A stretch of 64,000 bases of DNA from Amyelois transitella (taxonomy: Eukaryota; Arthropoda; Insecta; Lepidoptera; Pyralidae), in assembly GCF_032362555.1 (NCBI RefSeq), contig NC_083511.1:2294001-2358000 (forward strand). Direction: 5' to 3'. The notes under the pieces were generated by a model. That model saw only the letters and a program-made list of their open reading frames with translations, was not told the origin of the DNA and ran no database searches. The translations under genes were made by a program, and so were the position numbers. How positions within the stretch are numbered: position 1 is the stretch's first letter; each line of letters opens with the position of its first letter. Of the stretch, positions 45,901 to 60,900 are shown one piece after another.

Positions 45901-48900
45901 TAGAAACGACGGGAAATATTGCCATGACAAATGCATCCGTAATTCTGATCTGACTAAGTCAGTGATGGGTACGTTTTCGCCTCTGAATAGGAGCCTAGGT
46001 TACACGTTTTGCCTGCGATCCTGAATTGGGCATGTCAGTGTTTAACAAGAAGCGAATTCCTTATAATCTCCGCAAGTTTCCTGGGAAACCCAATTTATAT
46101 TGGTTCATAATTGGTTCAAATATACCATGGAATATATAGAAAAGTTATCATAGAAAAAGCAGTGTTTCAATTCTGACTTGAAATAATCACTTACTTAAGC
46201 ATATATACCTAAAGATCATATGTAAACAGATTTCACTGCTTGAGATAACTACATAAGTACTTAATATATTTAATTAAATTCATATTTTATTCGTAGCAAC
46301 ATCAACGTATAAAGTATGAAGGTATTTCTCTATCGGGGTGTCTTAAATAATTTTCTTACAGGTTACCTACGTACTACGTAAGCAAGTTTTCAATTATAAG
46401 TATTACGAAAAAAAACTTAAAGAACCTTACTAAATAATAAAATATTAAAAAAATACAGTGACTTTCAATTAACGCCAGTATTAAACAGTAGGGCTAATAC
46501 TGGCTGAATAGAAAATAAAATAGACTAAAATAAAAAAAATATGGCGCGAAATTTTTGTATTTTCTTTTTTCAAATTGCGTGTTACCTATATTATGTGTAT
46601 CTGTCCCTTTGTTCTTTTTTGAATGTTTTTACTCTATTGAGAAAATATTTGTTTATTTCCAAGAATAAACTAATCGGTGACCATGTTTATTAATCAGTTG
46701 AAGAGAAAATACAATGCGTAGTTTCTAACAACGGAAAGTATGTAATTTTATCACATAAAAATCACGACTCTTGCCCGGAGAGGCAGGCAGGTTTATAAAG
46801 AGTTATAAAGAATTAACTGTTCAAGATTAATTACATATTTATTTGAGTTATATGTGTATGTAACTTCTTTAAAATATAAGTAGCTTGATATGCAGTTATA
46901 TAATTCCACACGAAATGAAAGTAAAATTATACCTTATTCTGGATTTATTTCTTAAAGCCGACTTTGAATAGATTTCATACGAAGTCGGTGTCATAAAAGT
47001 GTGCTCTTTCGCAGTTGTATAATTGGCTAAGTTTACCTTTTTGTGAACTGTGTTTTAATACGTTTATGAGAAATTTCATATTTGAATGGGCGTGTTTTTT
47101 ATTTTTTTAATAAGTTGCGAGACATATTCATGTCAGCAAATGGTAACTGCTGTTTCTCATGAAAGAACTAAGTATTGACTAAATCAATTATAAGATAATT
47201 AGAAGAAAACCGTTTGGTTCCAGGAACCAATAGAAAAAGACCAATCCATCACTTTCTCATGGATATCGTAAAAGGCGACTAAAGGATATGCATATAAACA
47301 TGGGATTCTTCTTTTAGGCGACAGGCTACCAACCTGTCACTATCATTAAGCAAAACAGCCTAAAATGGCATGTGGTCTTAATTTACTCGTAGTAGTAGTA
47401 TTTTTAACACAGTTTACAAGTTAACGGTGGTAAACCGCAATGACTTGCTGACAAATATGACGTCACGTCAAAAAATTAAAGGACTTTTCAGGAATGAAAA
47501 TTTTCAAGACTGAAATAACAATCAAAGTTCAAAATATGTATACATACTGTGAGTTTGCATTAAACTACATTAGACATTACCATAAGACATATTATCAGAC
47601 GTTCAAATTGTCAATAACAAAAAAAAGGAATTATCTATTTCCTTTATTGTTTGCCGGCTGACTGGAAGAGATTCCTTCATGGAATAAGTCCGCCATTGCA
47701 AGTGATTTGTTTCTTTTATAACTATGTACCTATTACTTTCTTGTTACTGTGTAAATTTCTGTGTAATGAAGATATTACATACAAACAAAGGAAAAACAAA
47801 TAATATGTAGATAGGTAAGAAAAACTTAACTTAGCCAATTTCTGTAGCGGAATGATATATTGTTCCGTCGCCTTAGGAATGTAATAATCGCGTATGTCAT
47901 GACCTGTGACCTTTATCACAGTCCCTCAGGCTGCACTCGTTTTTTTTATTTCCCACCTCACATTTTACAAATGTGTAAGGTGTCAAGATGTCAACAACTT
48001 GAGATTGTAATAAGTACGAGTATCGTTTTAAAAATAAAAAAGGCGGTTTTAGTATGTGAGGCAGGAAACGGAAATGTAATGGTTATATTTAGCACATGTA
48101 TGTCACAAAAATATGAGACTTCTATTTTGTAAGCTATAAGGAATTCATGTTTGACTATTGATCGAATTTGAATGCCTTAATGACGGAATTAAAATTCAAA
48201 TAGTGATAGATTGTTAGCCCATTGTCTAAAATAAACATCCCAAGTTTATTAGTCTATCCCTTAGTCGCCTTATTAGTAGTTATGTATGTGTTCATAAAAC
48301 TGAACCAATCGAGCGAAGCGTGACATTTCGCGCTATAAATGATCTACAGACACGAGGTATCTAATTAATATATAATCTGTGGCTAATACTGACGCCTTCG
48401 GAATAACACTATTTGGATCTCAACTCTATCATAAAGCCAAACAGCTGAATGTGGCCTATCAGTATTGTCAAGACTGTTGGCTCTGTCTACCCCGCAAAGG
48501 ATGTAGACGTGATTATATGTATATATGTATGTTTCTTCGGAATAACAAAGGCAATAATTGATTGCCTTAAGACTTGAAGTTAATTACTTACATAATACAT
48601 TAAATGTCAAAACTAAGACATTTCATCGTATTTGATAGACTTGCGGAAATTAAATTGTGTTTAGCTGGCAATACGGAGCTTATATCAATATTCTAGACGT
48701 TCAGTTTATGCTTCCATAAGTGGATTAAAAAGTCTTAGAAAATTGATTCTTCAAAAATCTTAATACTACTGGAATCATATGCGATCAAAGTACCTAGTAA
48801 CAGCTTATGTTGGAAATTGGATGTACATATTTTATTTTATATTCACGAGAATAAGTGTTCCAACACTTGACTACTCCATCTCTTTCCCATGGATGTCGTA

Positions 48901-51900
48901 AAAGGTGATTAAGGGAATTACCAATCCAATGTTAAGATTACGAACGTCAGACGGGAATCATTTCGAGTAAAATCCTGACTTACCCAATCTAGGACGAGAA
49001 TAAGAGCTGTATTTTTTCATGGCAATATTTATTTTAATTAAAGGGGGAAGTTTTAATTTTCCTGTCGTTTGTGAGACACCGGTTATGATTACGGTTTAAA
49101 GTTGAGAAGTAATCTGATAATTGCAATCCATACTCGTGTTTAGGGATTTGATCGGAGAACCTAACCCAATCTAGTAATGCTCTAGGTAAAATTACTTATT
49201 TGCAAAAAAGTTTTTACTCTCTCACAAGATGATATTGACGATTATAGTACCAGAATTTCTGTTCCTATACGATTAAAGATGGACCTAAAGCGAATTATTT
49301 CAAAACCTAAAAAAAGACTGTACATCTATTATTTTTATATCCAAGAGTACGTGTCTATGAATATATTAACCAGTGCACTGACTGCGGTTAAAAAAATAAT
49401 GCACGCATACAAAGCATTGCAAACTTTGTACACTCGAGATGAAAAGTTCCAAAATTTAATTTACGATTTAAAACACGCTGGCATAAAACTAATTTCAAAT
49501 TAAAAAAAAATATATATATGAAACAGAAAGAACCGCGGCTTGCGCAATTAAAAATAACTGCGTTCTGGTGTGTTCGTGTGTAGAATTAATTTGATAAGCA
49601 GAATGTTAACAAATGCTCTTTGAGTTTTTCTAAAAGGCACAGTTTCAAGTTATTCAAGTACTGCCGGTAAAGTTTCAGTTAAAAATATTTTTCTCGTTGT
49701 ATTCTGGTGCAGGTGAAACATTAACAATGAATACAATATTTTTATGTATTTTTTTAAATCATTGTTGACGTAGGCATGTAGAATAATGTAAGAATGTAGT
49801 CGTTAGCTTTTACTAAGGTAAGTTGGTAAGTAAGTAAAACATTTTGCTCCATTGAAGCTGATGTTTTATTTTTTATGTAGTTATTTAACTTAATCTAAAA
49901 TTTTATTGTAAGCATAATCTTAAACTTGGCGATTTTCAAGGCAAGAGTGTGAAAAGACTTTAGTTGAGATTTCGCGCACCGCTTTAGACCCATCTTGCTT
50001 ACCATCACGCAGATTGAGGTCAAATGCACTTAAGTTGTCAACTAAATCTGTAATTTACTTCTGTGTACAATTACTTATATAAATCATTGTTCCCAGGGTC
50101 TGAATGTAGACAAACGAAGCTTGGCCAGCAATGAACGCAAGCAGCGTACCTTCACCGACAGGTCGCAGCTGAAGTATGCCAGGAGACTGGTGGTGAAGCT
50201 GGGAAGTGCCGTCATCACTAGGGAGGACGGCAACGGCCTCGCCTTGGGAAGACTAGCCTCTATTGTGGAACAGGTACGTACTTGGAATCTATACTTAATA
50301 ATAATCACTACATAGTATAAAAACAAAGTCGCTATTTTAGTCTGTTTGTCTGTATGCTTAAATCTTTAAAATTACGCAACGGATTTTGATGCGGTTTTTT
50401 GTAACAGGTAGAATGATTCAAGAGGAAGGTTTTTATGTATAATAACATTTATAATTTTGCACCCGTGCGAAGCCGGGGCGGGTCGCTAGTAAATATATAC
50501 GCGACAAATTTCAGAGATTGGGTTAGCCTCGAAGTAAGTTCGAAACTTGTGTTACAAAATACTTACTCAACGATACTATATTTATACTTATATAGATAAT
50601 TATACATACATAGGTGCCAATTCTATAAATGGGAAAATCTGATTAGCTATAAGTTACGTGTTAAGGCTAAAGCTATACCTAAGACTTTTGGCTCTGTTTA
50701 CCCCGCAAGGTATATAGGCGATTGATTATGTGTATGTATGTAGGTAGCTGAGGTCGATTTGGGTTCTAGCTACTTAACGTACTTACCGAAAAAGTGCAAA
50801 TGTGTAAGAAAACATTTTTTTCATTAATGATTTAAATTATTTTTTAAACAAAGTTCAAAATGTGTCAAAGAAAGGTCAGAAACATAATGTGCAAAGTGAA
50901 TGGCCTGAAAAGTATCTTGTCTCAAATTCCATTAAGTTAATTAAATTCTTTCCGAAACACATTTTCATTTTCTCAATGACTTATTGAATTGAAACTGAAA
51001 AGAAGGCCCTCTTTATAGCGACAAATTGAATTGAAATTTTAGTTGAATTTTGTTTTACCTGAAAACTGGTTTCATTGATATAAATTATTAAGGAAGTAAT
51101 TGAATTGTTAAATAAAAGAGATTTATATATTTTGGTTCCTTAAAAAAAATTATAGTTTTATTTTTACAAAAGATATTTTTCATTATGAGTACAAGTTTAA
51201 TATAGCTATATTTTTGTGCGGGCGTACGTACTATTTATTTAGAATTTAAAAGCTAAATTTCAACTCAGTCAGTTGTTGTATTATGCCAAAAATAAAGATT
51301 TTTAATATCAGTATAACAGATTAGAATAGCACCATAAGAAAGACTGTTTCAATTCAACGCGGAAACACTCAAAATAAACGGCCAGCTTGTTCTACGACAT
51401 TTTTTTTATCCAAGACCATTGGTACCCTGGTATCAGAGTACTTTACTAATTGGCCGTAATATTAGCTGCCAGACACTCCGCAGTCGCATTGAAAGCATAG
51501 ATAACAGATAACAGAAGATTAAACAAGATTACGAGAACACCTCGTGTAATAGCGCTTATGATAACAGTTATTTTTGAGTTATCAATAGGGCTTTGGTAAG
51601 TATCATCAATGATATTTTTATTTCTAAAACTATTTGGTTAGTTTGTTTTTTTTTAATTGAGACCTTTTGTTTAAATTTCGCTACAGCCAAAGAGTAACTT
51701 TAAAATACTATTTGCTATATTTCAGAAAAATCTGTTGATTCGTTTTGGTGCATTAAAATTCATAAGGCGGGCTGGTTTCAGACAGGCAGCTGACTGTTAA
51801 ACTTCGCAAATCATTTTACAGCATTTACCTCCTATATCCTATATCATGGCCGCAGGAAGACATTAAGTCAGGAAACTATGACATACCTTATTATAACTTA

Positions 51901-54900
51901 GGTGCAATGTCACACATACCGTATATATATTTCTAGTTACCCGCACTTAAGAATATAATCAATCCATCTCTTTCCCATGGATGTCGTAAAAGGCGATAAA
52001 AGAAAAGACTGATAAACTTGAGATTCTCTTAGGTTGTAGGCTAGCAACCTGTCATTAATTGATTCTCATTTGCATCATTAAGACATATTCCTTAACGTGG
52101 CATTTTAGTCTTTGTGAAACAGTGGACTCGGTCTATCCCGCAGGGTATAGGACGTGATTATATATATATGTATGTGTTTTTAAATGTATAAAGCATTGAT
52201 GTTACGACGGCATGTTAATTGGGATTCATGACTGTCACTATATGAATCTAAATACTATCGCTAAGCCAAACAACAGAACGTGGTTTTTCAGACTTTACGA
52301 GACTATTGGCTCTTGTCAACCCCGCAAGGGATAGAGACGTGATTATATGTATGTATAAAATAAATGTTAACATCCAAATAAAACCTTCTTTACAAAATCC
52401 ATGTGAAAATACCAAAATCAGAAATAAAAAGAACATAAACTGAGTTTGTGTAATAATCCTTTGTCCCGCCCTCCTAATAATAGATTCTCGTTTGCGTCAA
52501 AAGGACCCTGTAAATCCTATTTCTTCAATGTTTACCTTAGCTTAGGCTTTAAGGCTTTGGCCTTTGTTTATAGCGAAAAGGTCACAGAAAAATAATGTCA
52601 TTGTTCCTAATCCATTGTGATGATCCATTTTAATTAACATAAAAATAAGAAAATCGATATAGTCTGATTTTTTAAATTAAACTTTTTATGAATATAATTT
52701 TAATACTTTCCTGGTTTTGTGGTCTAACTCCCTTTTGTGTGGAAAAATTTTCAGAAATCCTTTCTGTCGGTGTTAGCTGTCAGAAATATCTATTACCAGC
52801 TTTCAACAATAAGGTAGTAGTTTTGACTGTGCGTTGGTCGATCAGTCAGTCTTCCAATGGTTAATTTAGTTCTTCAAAATTCAGAACTATTTGAAAATTC
52901 TAATAGTAGATTCAGATCAATTTGTATGTGTTTTAATCAGCGCCATCTAGTGGTAAAGCGATGGTACTAATGCAACTCCATACAAACTCGCGTTTACTTG
53001 CTCTACGCGTTTACATACATACATACATACATACATAAAATCACGCCTCTTTCCCGGAGGGGTAGGCAGAGACTACCTCTTTCCACTTGCCACGATCTCT
53101 GCATACTTCTTCTCTACGCGTTTCACGGAGTAAAACTTGCACTTCCCCTAAGAAATGAAAACATTTGGAAAATATGTTTTGCGATCGCAGATAAATTGGC
53201 GATCAGCAGACGCTTATGTTGAAAAGTCGAAATTTAAGTTGGCAATCATAAGAAACTGTCAATTTATATCGGATTTTTTTTTCTTATAAGTAAACTAGAA
53301 TTATAACTTAAATATATATAATATATAGACCATATGTATATATGTAGAATTCAGATATTTGACTGGTGTTAAAAAGCCACCTTGATTATACACATACATA
53401 AAATCCCGCCTCTCTCTCTCCGCATTAGGCGGAGACTACATCTTTCTGCATAGTTCTTTCGCTTCATCCACATTCATATATTATCCTTATTAATAAGTTA
53501 CATTATTCCAGGTAGCAGAATGCCATCACGAGGGCCGGGAATGCATCATGGTGACCAGCGGGGCGGTAGCATTTGGTAGGCAGAAACTGACCCAGGAATT
53601 ACTGATGTCACTCTCAATGAGGGAAACTTTGTCTACCACCGACCACACAAGAGAAGTAAGTATTATTCTTTTGACTAATTTAAAAAAATATTTTCTATGC
53701 CAGTGTGAATGCGAGGAAAAAGACATAGAGATATAAATAAGGTTTTTTTCATTTAGACGATGCGATGGGCTGGCAACACAGTTTCTATAGCTTAATCTAA
53801 ATTTTATCACTTCATCGTGTCTTTTGAGTCTTGTTACAAATGGCTCTGTCTTGTCTGTAAAGGATAAATACGTGACGTGTAAAAATTGAGGCGACGCTAT
53901 ATGAGTTTTTCATAACGTAGACTTTCTCAACAAGCAAGGTCAAGCGATTAAAGTTTCAACGTCGACATGGCCCTACAATAATTGGTTTAAAATATTTTGG
54001 AAGTTTAGAAACAAAATAAAATATATGAAAATTTTAACATTATCATCATTATTTCGTAGCCGTAGGACGTCCACTGCTAAACATAAACCTCCCTTAATTT
54101 CAACAATAATAGCAAAATAAACTAGAAGTTTAAATTTAATTTCATGTCAGTGAATAGAGATTACATCAATTTATTTTATATCTGAAACCCCAAAATACAT
54201 AAAACGTCTGCAATTGAACGGTCTATAAAAATTTATAGTGATAGTTGTAAGCCGTAAAATAAATCTTCAAGACGTTTTATATATGTTATATTTTGGCGAA
54301 AATAATATTTCGATATCTGGATAATGATTTAAACTTCGATGATTTTTTTTTTCGACAAAATGAACATATATTTTTTATCTTTTATCATACATGCACTTTT
54401 ATTACATATTACACACAAACTCATAAAGTCTTAATCCCCTGCGAGGCAGACAGAGCCAATAGCCACATAATTCCGAGGTATAAGGTTTAGATGTATAGTT
54501 TATGATGGAATTGATGTTCAGAGAAATATTAAAGTTAGGTTCAAGTAGCTAGCCCATCGCCTACAAGGAGATACACAAGAGATATGACTACAATACTTAG
54601 TATTATTGCGATTCTTTTGTAAAGACAGAGTTTCTAAAAAGCTTTTACTTTGTCGATTTAAAAGTTTTCCATTCCATCATCGTCAAAGGTCGATCTTTAT
54701 TGTACTTTTTAGTCATAAATATCGGTACAATGTAACCTTTTTCATATCTATTAGCTTGTCGTTTATTTGAAATACAATTATGTCTTCAATATATAAATGT
54801 ATTATATAAACTCTTTGATAGGAATAATTCGGCTTACTACTAGTTTCTTTGAAACTTCCCACAAGAGCAAAGCCCTAGGCAAATCTCTAGTGAAATAAGA

Positions 54901-57900
54901 AAAGATAAATAGACACTATCCAATGTTTAAAATTTATTTTACTACTTTTAAAACAAAATGTTTTTTCTAAGTAGCTACAACTGGTGTCTGCAAGCATCCG
55001 ACTGTTGTTATAAAATTATGCATTGTTATGCTAGACAAAAAAAAGTTATACCGGATATTTTGTACGGTATATTTTTTAAATACTAGCTTTTGCTCGCAAC
55101 GTTTTTCATTAATATTGCTTTTTTCTAGGATGAAAGGTACACTTTCTCAATACTCCGAGTATTTATTATATATTTCCGAAAGAAAAATCAGCAAAATTTG
55201 TTAAGTTAATCGTCAAGAAATAGTAAAACAAACAATTGGATGGCCGCATGATGATAGATAAAACTCTTTATTGCACCATAAGAGTAAACTATACAAAACA
55301 GATAGAGATGGTACAAAGGCGGACTTATCGCTAATGCAATCACTTCCAGTTAACCTTTGATGATGATTAAAATAGAAATAGTATTATAAAAGGTTAAAGT
55401 AAATAGTAGAAGTGTTCAAAACCTTAGTTAAGCCAATTCCTTGATTGACTTTTACAATCTGAACGAAAAGGCAGCAGCTGGCACACACTGTTTTTTTTTC
55501 GCAATCAGACTAGCATGGAAGCATTCTTCTTCCTCCTGGCCTTAGTCCCGGTTGCATCCTCACCACTCTGGAAAGGAGCCCGGGATTAGCCCTTGACCAT
55601 GGATCCTGAATTGGGTGAGTCAGGTTTTTACACGAAGCGCCTCCCGTCTAACCTCCGCAACTTTTGCAGATAAACCTAACCTGTATTGAATCATATGGTT
55701 ACACATACAGTTGCTCAGTTGAGTTCCTGAATGTGAAGGTTTCCTCACGATGTTTTCCCTCACCGTAAGAGCATCGGTTAGTATTCAAACGAATTTACTT
55801 AACTTCAAAAATAGTCATTGGTATATGGCCGCGATGGGATTCGAACCTTTATGTTCGTCACGCATTTGAACCGGTCACCTTACCTATTAGACTAAAAACG
55901 CTCCTCATTGTATTAATGTAAAGTTTATATTTAATTGTAGGATGCTGGAAGTATCTTGGACCCTCGGGCCGCAGCTGCCGTGGGCCAGTCGGAGTTGATG
56001 TCCATGTATGATGCCATGTTCTCCCAGTATAACGTCAAAATTGCTCAGGTATTTAACTTTAGTTAGCGATTTTCTGGATAGCCAATTTTGTATAATGTCG
56101 GAATTGCAGTTCTGAAACACCTATGAATTTTGGTCGATAGTTAAAATTTTTAAGCTTTTCTAGTATGTAAAAGTTTAAGCTCTAAAAAGATGTCATAATG
56201 AACAATTATAAAATGACAGGACATATTTTAAAATTATTGTTTTTAGTATTTCGAAAAAATAAACTTGAACAATATTGGTGTAAGAAACAGTTTCTCTCAA
56301 CGTGATAAAGTGTGCATTCTTCGTGGTGTTTAATATGAAAAAAAACTCAAGATGAACAAAGCGCACCCTCGCATTGTACCCAAGATGGATGAGATGCCTC
56401 AAAACATAATGTAAAGTTAAACTTCTAGTAGGTATATTCCAAGGCAAATAATTGTGTGGTTTTGACCGCATATTCTTTAGGTTATAATAGATGTGCCGTG
56501 TGGTTCCCGGCACCGAGAGAAAAAAAAACATAGGACCACTCCATCTCTATCTCACGTCGTAAAAGGCGACTAAGGGATAGGCTTTCAAACTTGGGATTGT
56601 TCTTTTAGTCGGTGGGCTAGCAACCTGTCACTATTTGAATCTCAATTCGATCATTAAGTTAAACAGCTGAACGTGGCCTGTCAGTCTTTTCAAGACTATT
56701 GGCTCTGTCTTGCCCGCAAGCGATATAGACGTGTTTATATGTATATATGTATGTACAAATAAATGTTTAACCACTGAATTAAGGAAATGAAAATCCTCAC
56801 AGTGTAATTTACTTGTCCATTAGCTATTGCCTTTAGTTTTTAAGGCAGCTTCAGGCAGCTAGTAGGTAATATATTCCACATTGAACCACAGATATCTAAA
56901 TACTTCTAATTCTGTTTTGAGAATTCGTTCACCAAATTAAATAATGAAATGTGACAAGACCTGCTCGTAATACTACGCAACCGTAATTATACTCGTATGA
57001 ATAAAAATTCCACAGAAATTCTTTGGCCATAAAGAAAAAAGTAATGCAAATAATCATACTTATAAAAATAAAATGCCAATATATTCTCAAACGTCTTATA
57101 AACTCAGTATGTTAAGAAGTTGCACCAAGCATTATAAGTCATGTACGAGTATGCATATACATTCTAAGAATCCCTCAGGATCTACGCTGTTACAATGTAG
57201 TTTCATCTCCCGAGTATATTTCTCAGGATGCAATATCGGAACTTGTTATCATGTAAGTTACACAGAACTGCATCAATATTGGTTACTTAGTAAGTGACAG
57301 TAATTTAAAAGAGATGTGAAAAGAATTATGATCGCCGTGATGCAGTTGTCGATATTAATAAGAAATTGAGTAATAACAGTTACGATCGCCGATTAGAGCA
57401 AGACGTTTCGCGTCTCATATTTTTTTTTACTAATTTTGTTAAATTTTAAATTGCTTTTTTTTGCGAAATCTTCTTTTCAAATGCCTATTGTTGAACTTCT
57501 ATAGCAATTTGAAGAAGCATGTTGCTAATTACAGATATTTATTTGTGTGTAGAATAAAAACTCATATTCTCATCAGAAATATTTCATTTTCCTACATCTG
57601 GGATTTCTTTTTGTTATTAGTTAATCCCTAAATCACTTGTGAAGTCTTGACTTCAACGTAAGAAAATCGTGAACAATATTTTATTTACCAGTACGAATTC
57701 CATTTCTACGTTTCTCTAAGGTTCTTGTGACGAAACCCGACTTCTACAACGAGGAGACGAGGAAGAACTTGTTCTGCACGCTATCCGAGCTGATCTCCCT
57801 GAACATAGTGCCGATAGTGAACACCAATGATGCCGTCAGTCCGCCAATGTACATACATGATGATACTGTGGTACCTGGTACTGGGAAGAAGGTTAGTTAA

Positions 57901-60900
57901 TTTTTGTAGTTACCGCAATTTTTTGTTGTAATAGAAAATATTTGTTCTTACCGTGAATGTTTGGAGTTAGAGTAAATTTTTGTAGTGATCGCACATAATT
58001 GCGTTGCAGATATATGTATGTCCGTTTTAAATCTTACATCTTAAGATCAGACTAACAGTACACTGATTAGATTAAGAAATCACTAATTTTGCGAAGCATT
58101 TGTATTGACTATTAAAATAAAATGTTAGCTTGATCCTTTGAGAATTTTTTAGAAATTGAGTTGAAAGACCTGTTTGATCATTCTGCGTTTAAAGTTTGCC
58201 AAATATACTGTGAGCTCGTATTTTCTATTGTAATTATAAATAGTACCTCGAATGCTTATTTGTACAAAGCAGTCTGACATAAAGTACAAAGTAATTTAAA
58301 CATTCCCACCAGTTTCTAAAATTTAATTCAACTCATTTTCAAACTTAGATTCTCACAAAACTACACATAAAATAATAAGGAGGGATGGATCCTAATCAAA
58401 CAGCTGCTTGTTTGAGCTACGTAAGTACATAAAGTTTAAGTTCTGGGCAAACATGGAAGCGCTACAGAAAATCGGATTTGTTAGAATACTGAACGCCCGA
58501 GGTTGAGTGCAATTGTATGTAAAGATACCACTTGAACGTGGGGTTGCTTTATTTTCAAAGCAGTTGCATTACACTGAACCGGATATCTTTCGTCTTTTGA
58601 TCGCGAGATAAATGTGTTGAGATTAAATTTCAAAATTCGTTCTCTTTAGTGAAAATCGTGGGAGTTTTTGCTGTAATGGTGATTCAATATATAAAGAATA
58701 GTAGCTGTTACCCACAGCTTCGCTCGTGCGAATTTAGCGCCACCTACAAAGTAATATAGGTTTTTTTTTGCAAATCCCACGGGAACTACAGGTTTTACCG
58801 GGACGAAAAATACCGTATGGCCTTCTTCAGACATTAATTATATTTACGCAAAATTGCAAGAAGAGAGGTTCAGTCGATAACGCGTGAAGAGATAACAAAC
58901 AAAAATATAAACTTACATTCGCATTTATTATATTAGTTGACTAGCGACCCGCCCCGGCTTCGCACGGGTGCAAAATTCGGAAAAAATTATACATAAAAAC
59001 CTTCCTCTTGAATCACTCTACCTGTTACAAAAAACCGCATCAAAATCCGTTGCGTAATTTTAAAGATTTAAGCATACAGACAAACAGACTAAAATAGCGA
59101 CTTTGTTTTATACTATGTAGTGATGATATGGATTACAGCTAAGTCAACTATATGAATGTTGGAAACCGGGGAAAATTGGAGAGTGAAATATAGGAATGTG
59201 GATCCCAATCGTAAAACGTAGCTATAGAGAGCGCAACCTGGAACACGCAAAGATTTCAGCTTAGATAAAAAATATTCTAGAAACAAAATAAAACACTATT
59301 GGTGTTTTTACATTGCATAATTCTTTTTTTTCGATTTAGGGAATTGGCATCAAAGACAACGACAGTCTATCAGCTTTGTTGGCGGCTGAAATACAATCAG
59401 ATCTATTGATCATGATGTCCGATGTCGACGGAATCTATAACAAGCCCCCGTGGGAAGATGGCGCTAGGATGATGCACACTTACACCTCCAAGGAACAGGT
59501 CCAGTTTGGGCAGAAATCTAAGGTAATGTTCGTGAGGCCTAAAAATATTGTAAGGTCAAGTGCGTTAACCATGATCCAATATGGATTAAATTTCCTTACC
59601 CTGCAAAAGTTGCAGATGACAGAAGAGAGGAGAGTAGCGGAGGAACTTGACTTACCCAATCCGAGATCATGGTTAAAGTATTTTTCCAGAGAAGTTAGGA
59701 TGTTACCAGAGCGAACACCAGGAGGAAGAACATATTATAATAGCAGTTTTAAAAATATTCTGCAACATTTTTACATTTGAGGCCATTATTATAGGCTTTA
59801 CTTACTGACAAATTAATTGAAATGTTCACAATATAGTCAATATCCCAGATATACTCATTTTTATTCCAAGTTACGAAATGCCCCCTAAATGATGTGTTTT
59901 TTTTAGGTTGGAACAGGTGGCATGGATTCTAAAGTTAATGCTGCAACCTGGGCTATGGCTCGCGGAGTCAGTGTTGTTATTTGCAACGGTATGCAAGAGA
60001 AAGCCATCAAAACCATAATTAGCGGCAGAAAAGTAGGCACTTTCTTTACCGACCACGTTACCAGTTCTTCCACATCAGTTGATGTATTAGCTGAAAATGG
60101 TAACAGTATATTTTTCTAATATATTTATATCAATTTATTAGATTGGTCGTAGACATGATAATACATCGAAATTTTTGTTACAGCACGCACTGGTAGTAGA
60201 GTTTTACAGAAACTGACCCCTTCGGAGCGTGCATCAGCTATTCATACGCTTGCTGACCTATTAGTCGATAAACAAGATTTAATTTTAGAAGCGAACTCGA
60301 AAGATATTAGTGAGGCAACTAAAGGAGGATTAGCTAAACCTCTCTTGAATAGATTAGCTTTAAGTCAAGGAAAGCTAAAGACCTTATCAGTAGGATTAAA
60401 ACAAATAGCCGATTCTAGTTACGAGAACGTAGGACGAGTTTTGAGAAGGACTAAATTAGCAGAAAATTTGACACTTCAACAAGTAACTGTCCCAATTGGT
60501 GTTCTATTAGTTATATTCGAATCTAGACCAGATTCACTACCACAAGTTGCTGCCTTAGCAATGGCATCGGCTAACGGTCTTTTACTGAAAGGTGGTAAGG
60601 AAGCTGCTCACTCAAATAGGACTTTAATGGATTTAGTAAAAGAGTCACTAAGGACTGTTGGTGCAGATGATGCTATTTCTCTAGTTTCTACAAGAGAGGA
60701 AATCAGTGATCTGCTATCTATGGAGAAACACATAGATCTTATTATTCCACGAGGCTCATCAGATCTCGTTAGAAATATTCAGAAGCAATCTCAACACATA
60801 CCTGTGCTTGGTCACGCTGAAGGTATTTGCCACGTCTATTTGGACAAAGACGCTGACCCTTCGAAAGCGATTAAGATTATCCGCGATGCTAAATGCGATT

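Larger units (their letters stand above)
33942..50096 (+). other. P5CS intron 1, 16.2 kb
   Basis: AT-rich, with family A, B, C, F, H and I repeats listed separately. Stretches where I see nothing recognisable include 35730-36400, 38210-39060, 42770-43370, 44200-44790, 45600-47200 and 49000-50090. The donor GTAAGT at 33942 and acceptor TTCCCAG at 50090-50096 are canonical. Confidence 0.7.

Noticed and set aside
49279-49503. 74-codon [23 protein letters not shown] in P5CS intron 1
   Set aside because: It is open and not in a recognised repeat, but the AT-rich Lys/Tyr/Ile composition, the lack of splice or promoter context and no known family make it probably chance.
59523-59780. Extension of the P5CS exon 6 frame
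   Set aside because: It runs through a GTAATG donor into a family H repeat. Exon 7 ([16 protein letters not shown]) continues the conserved protein.
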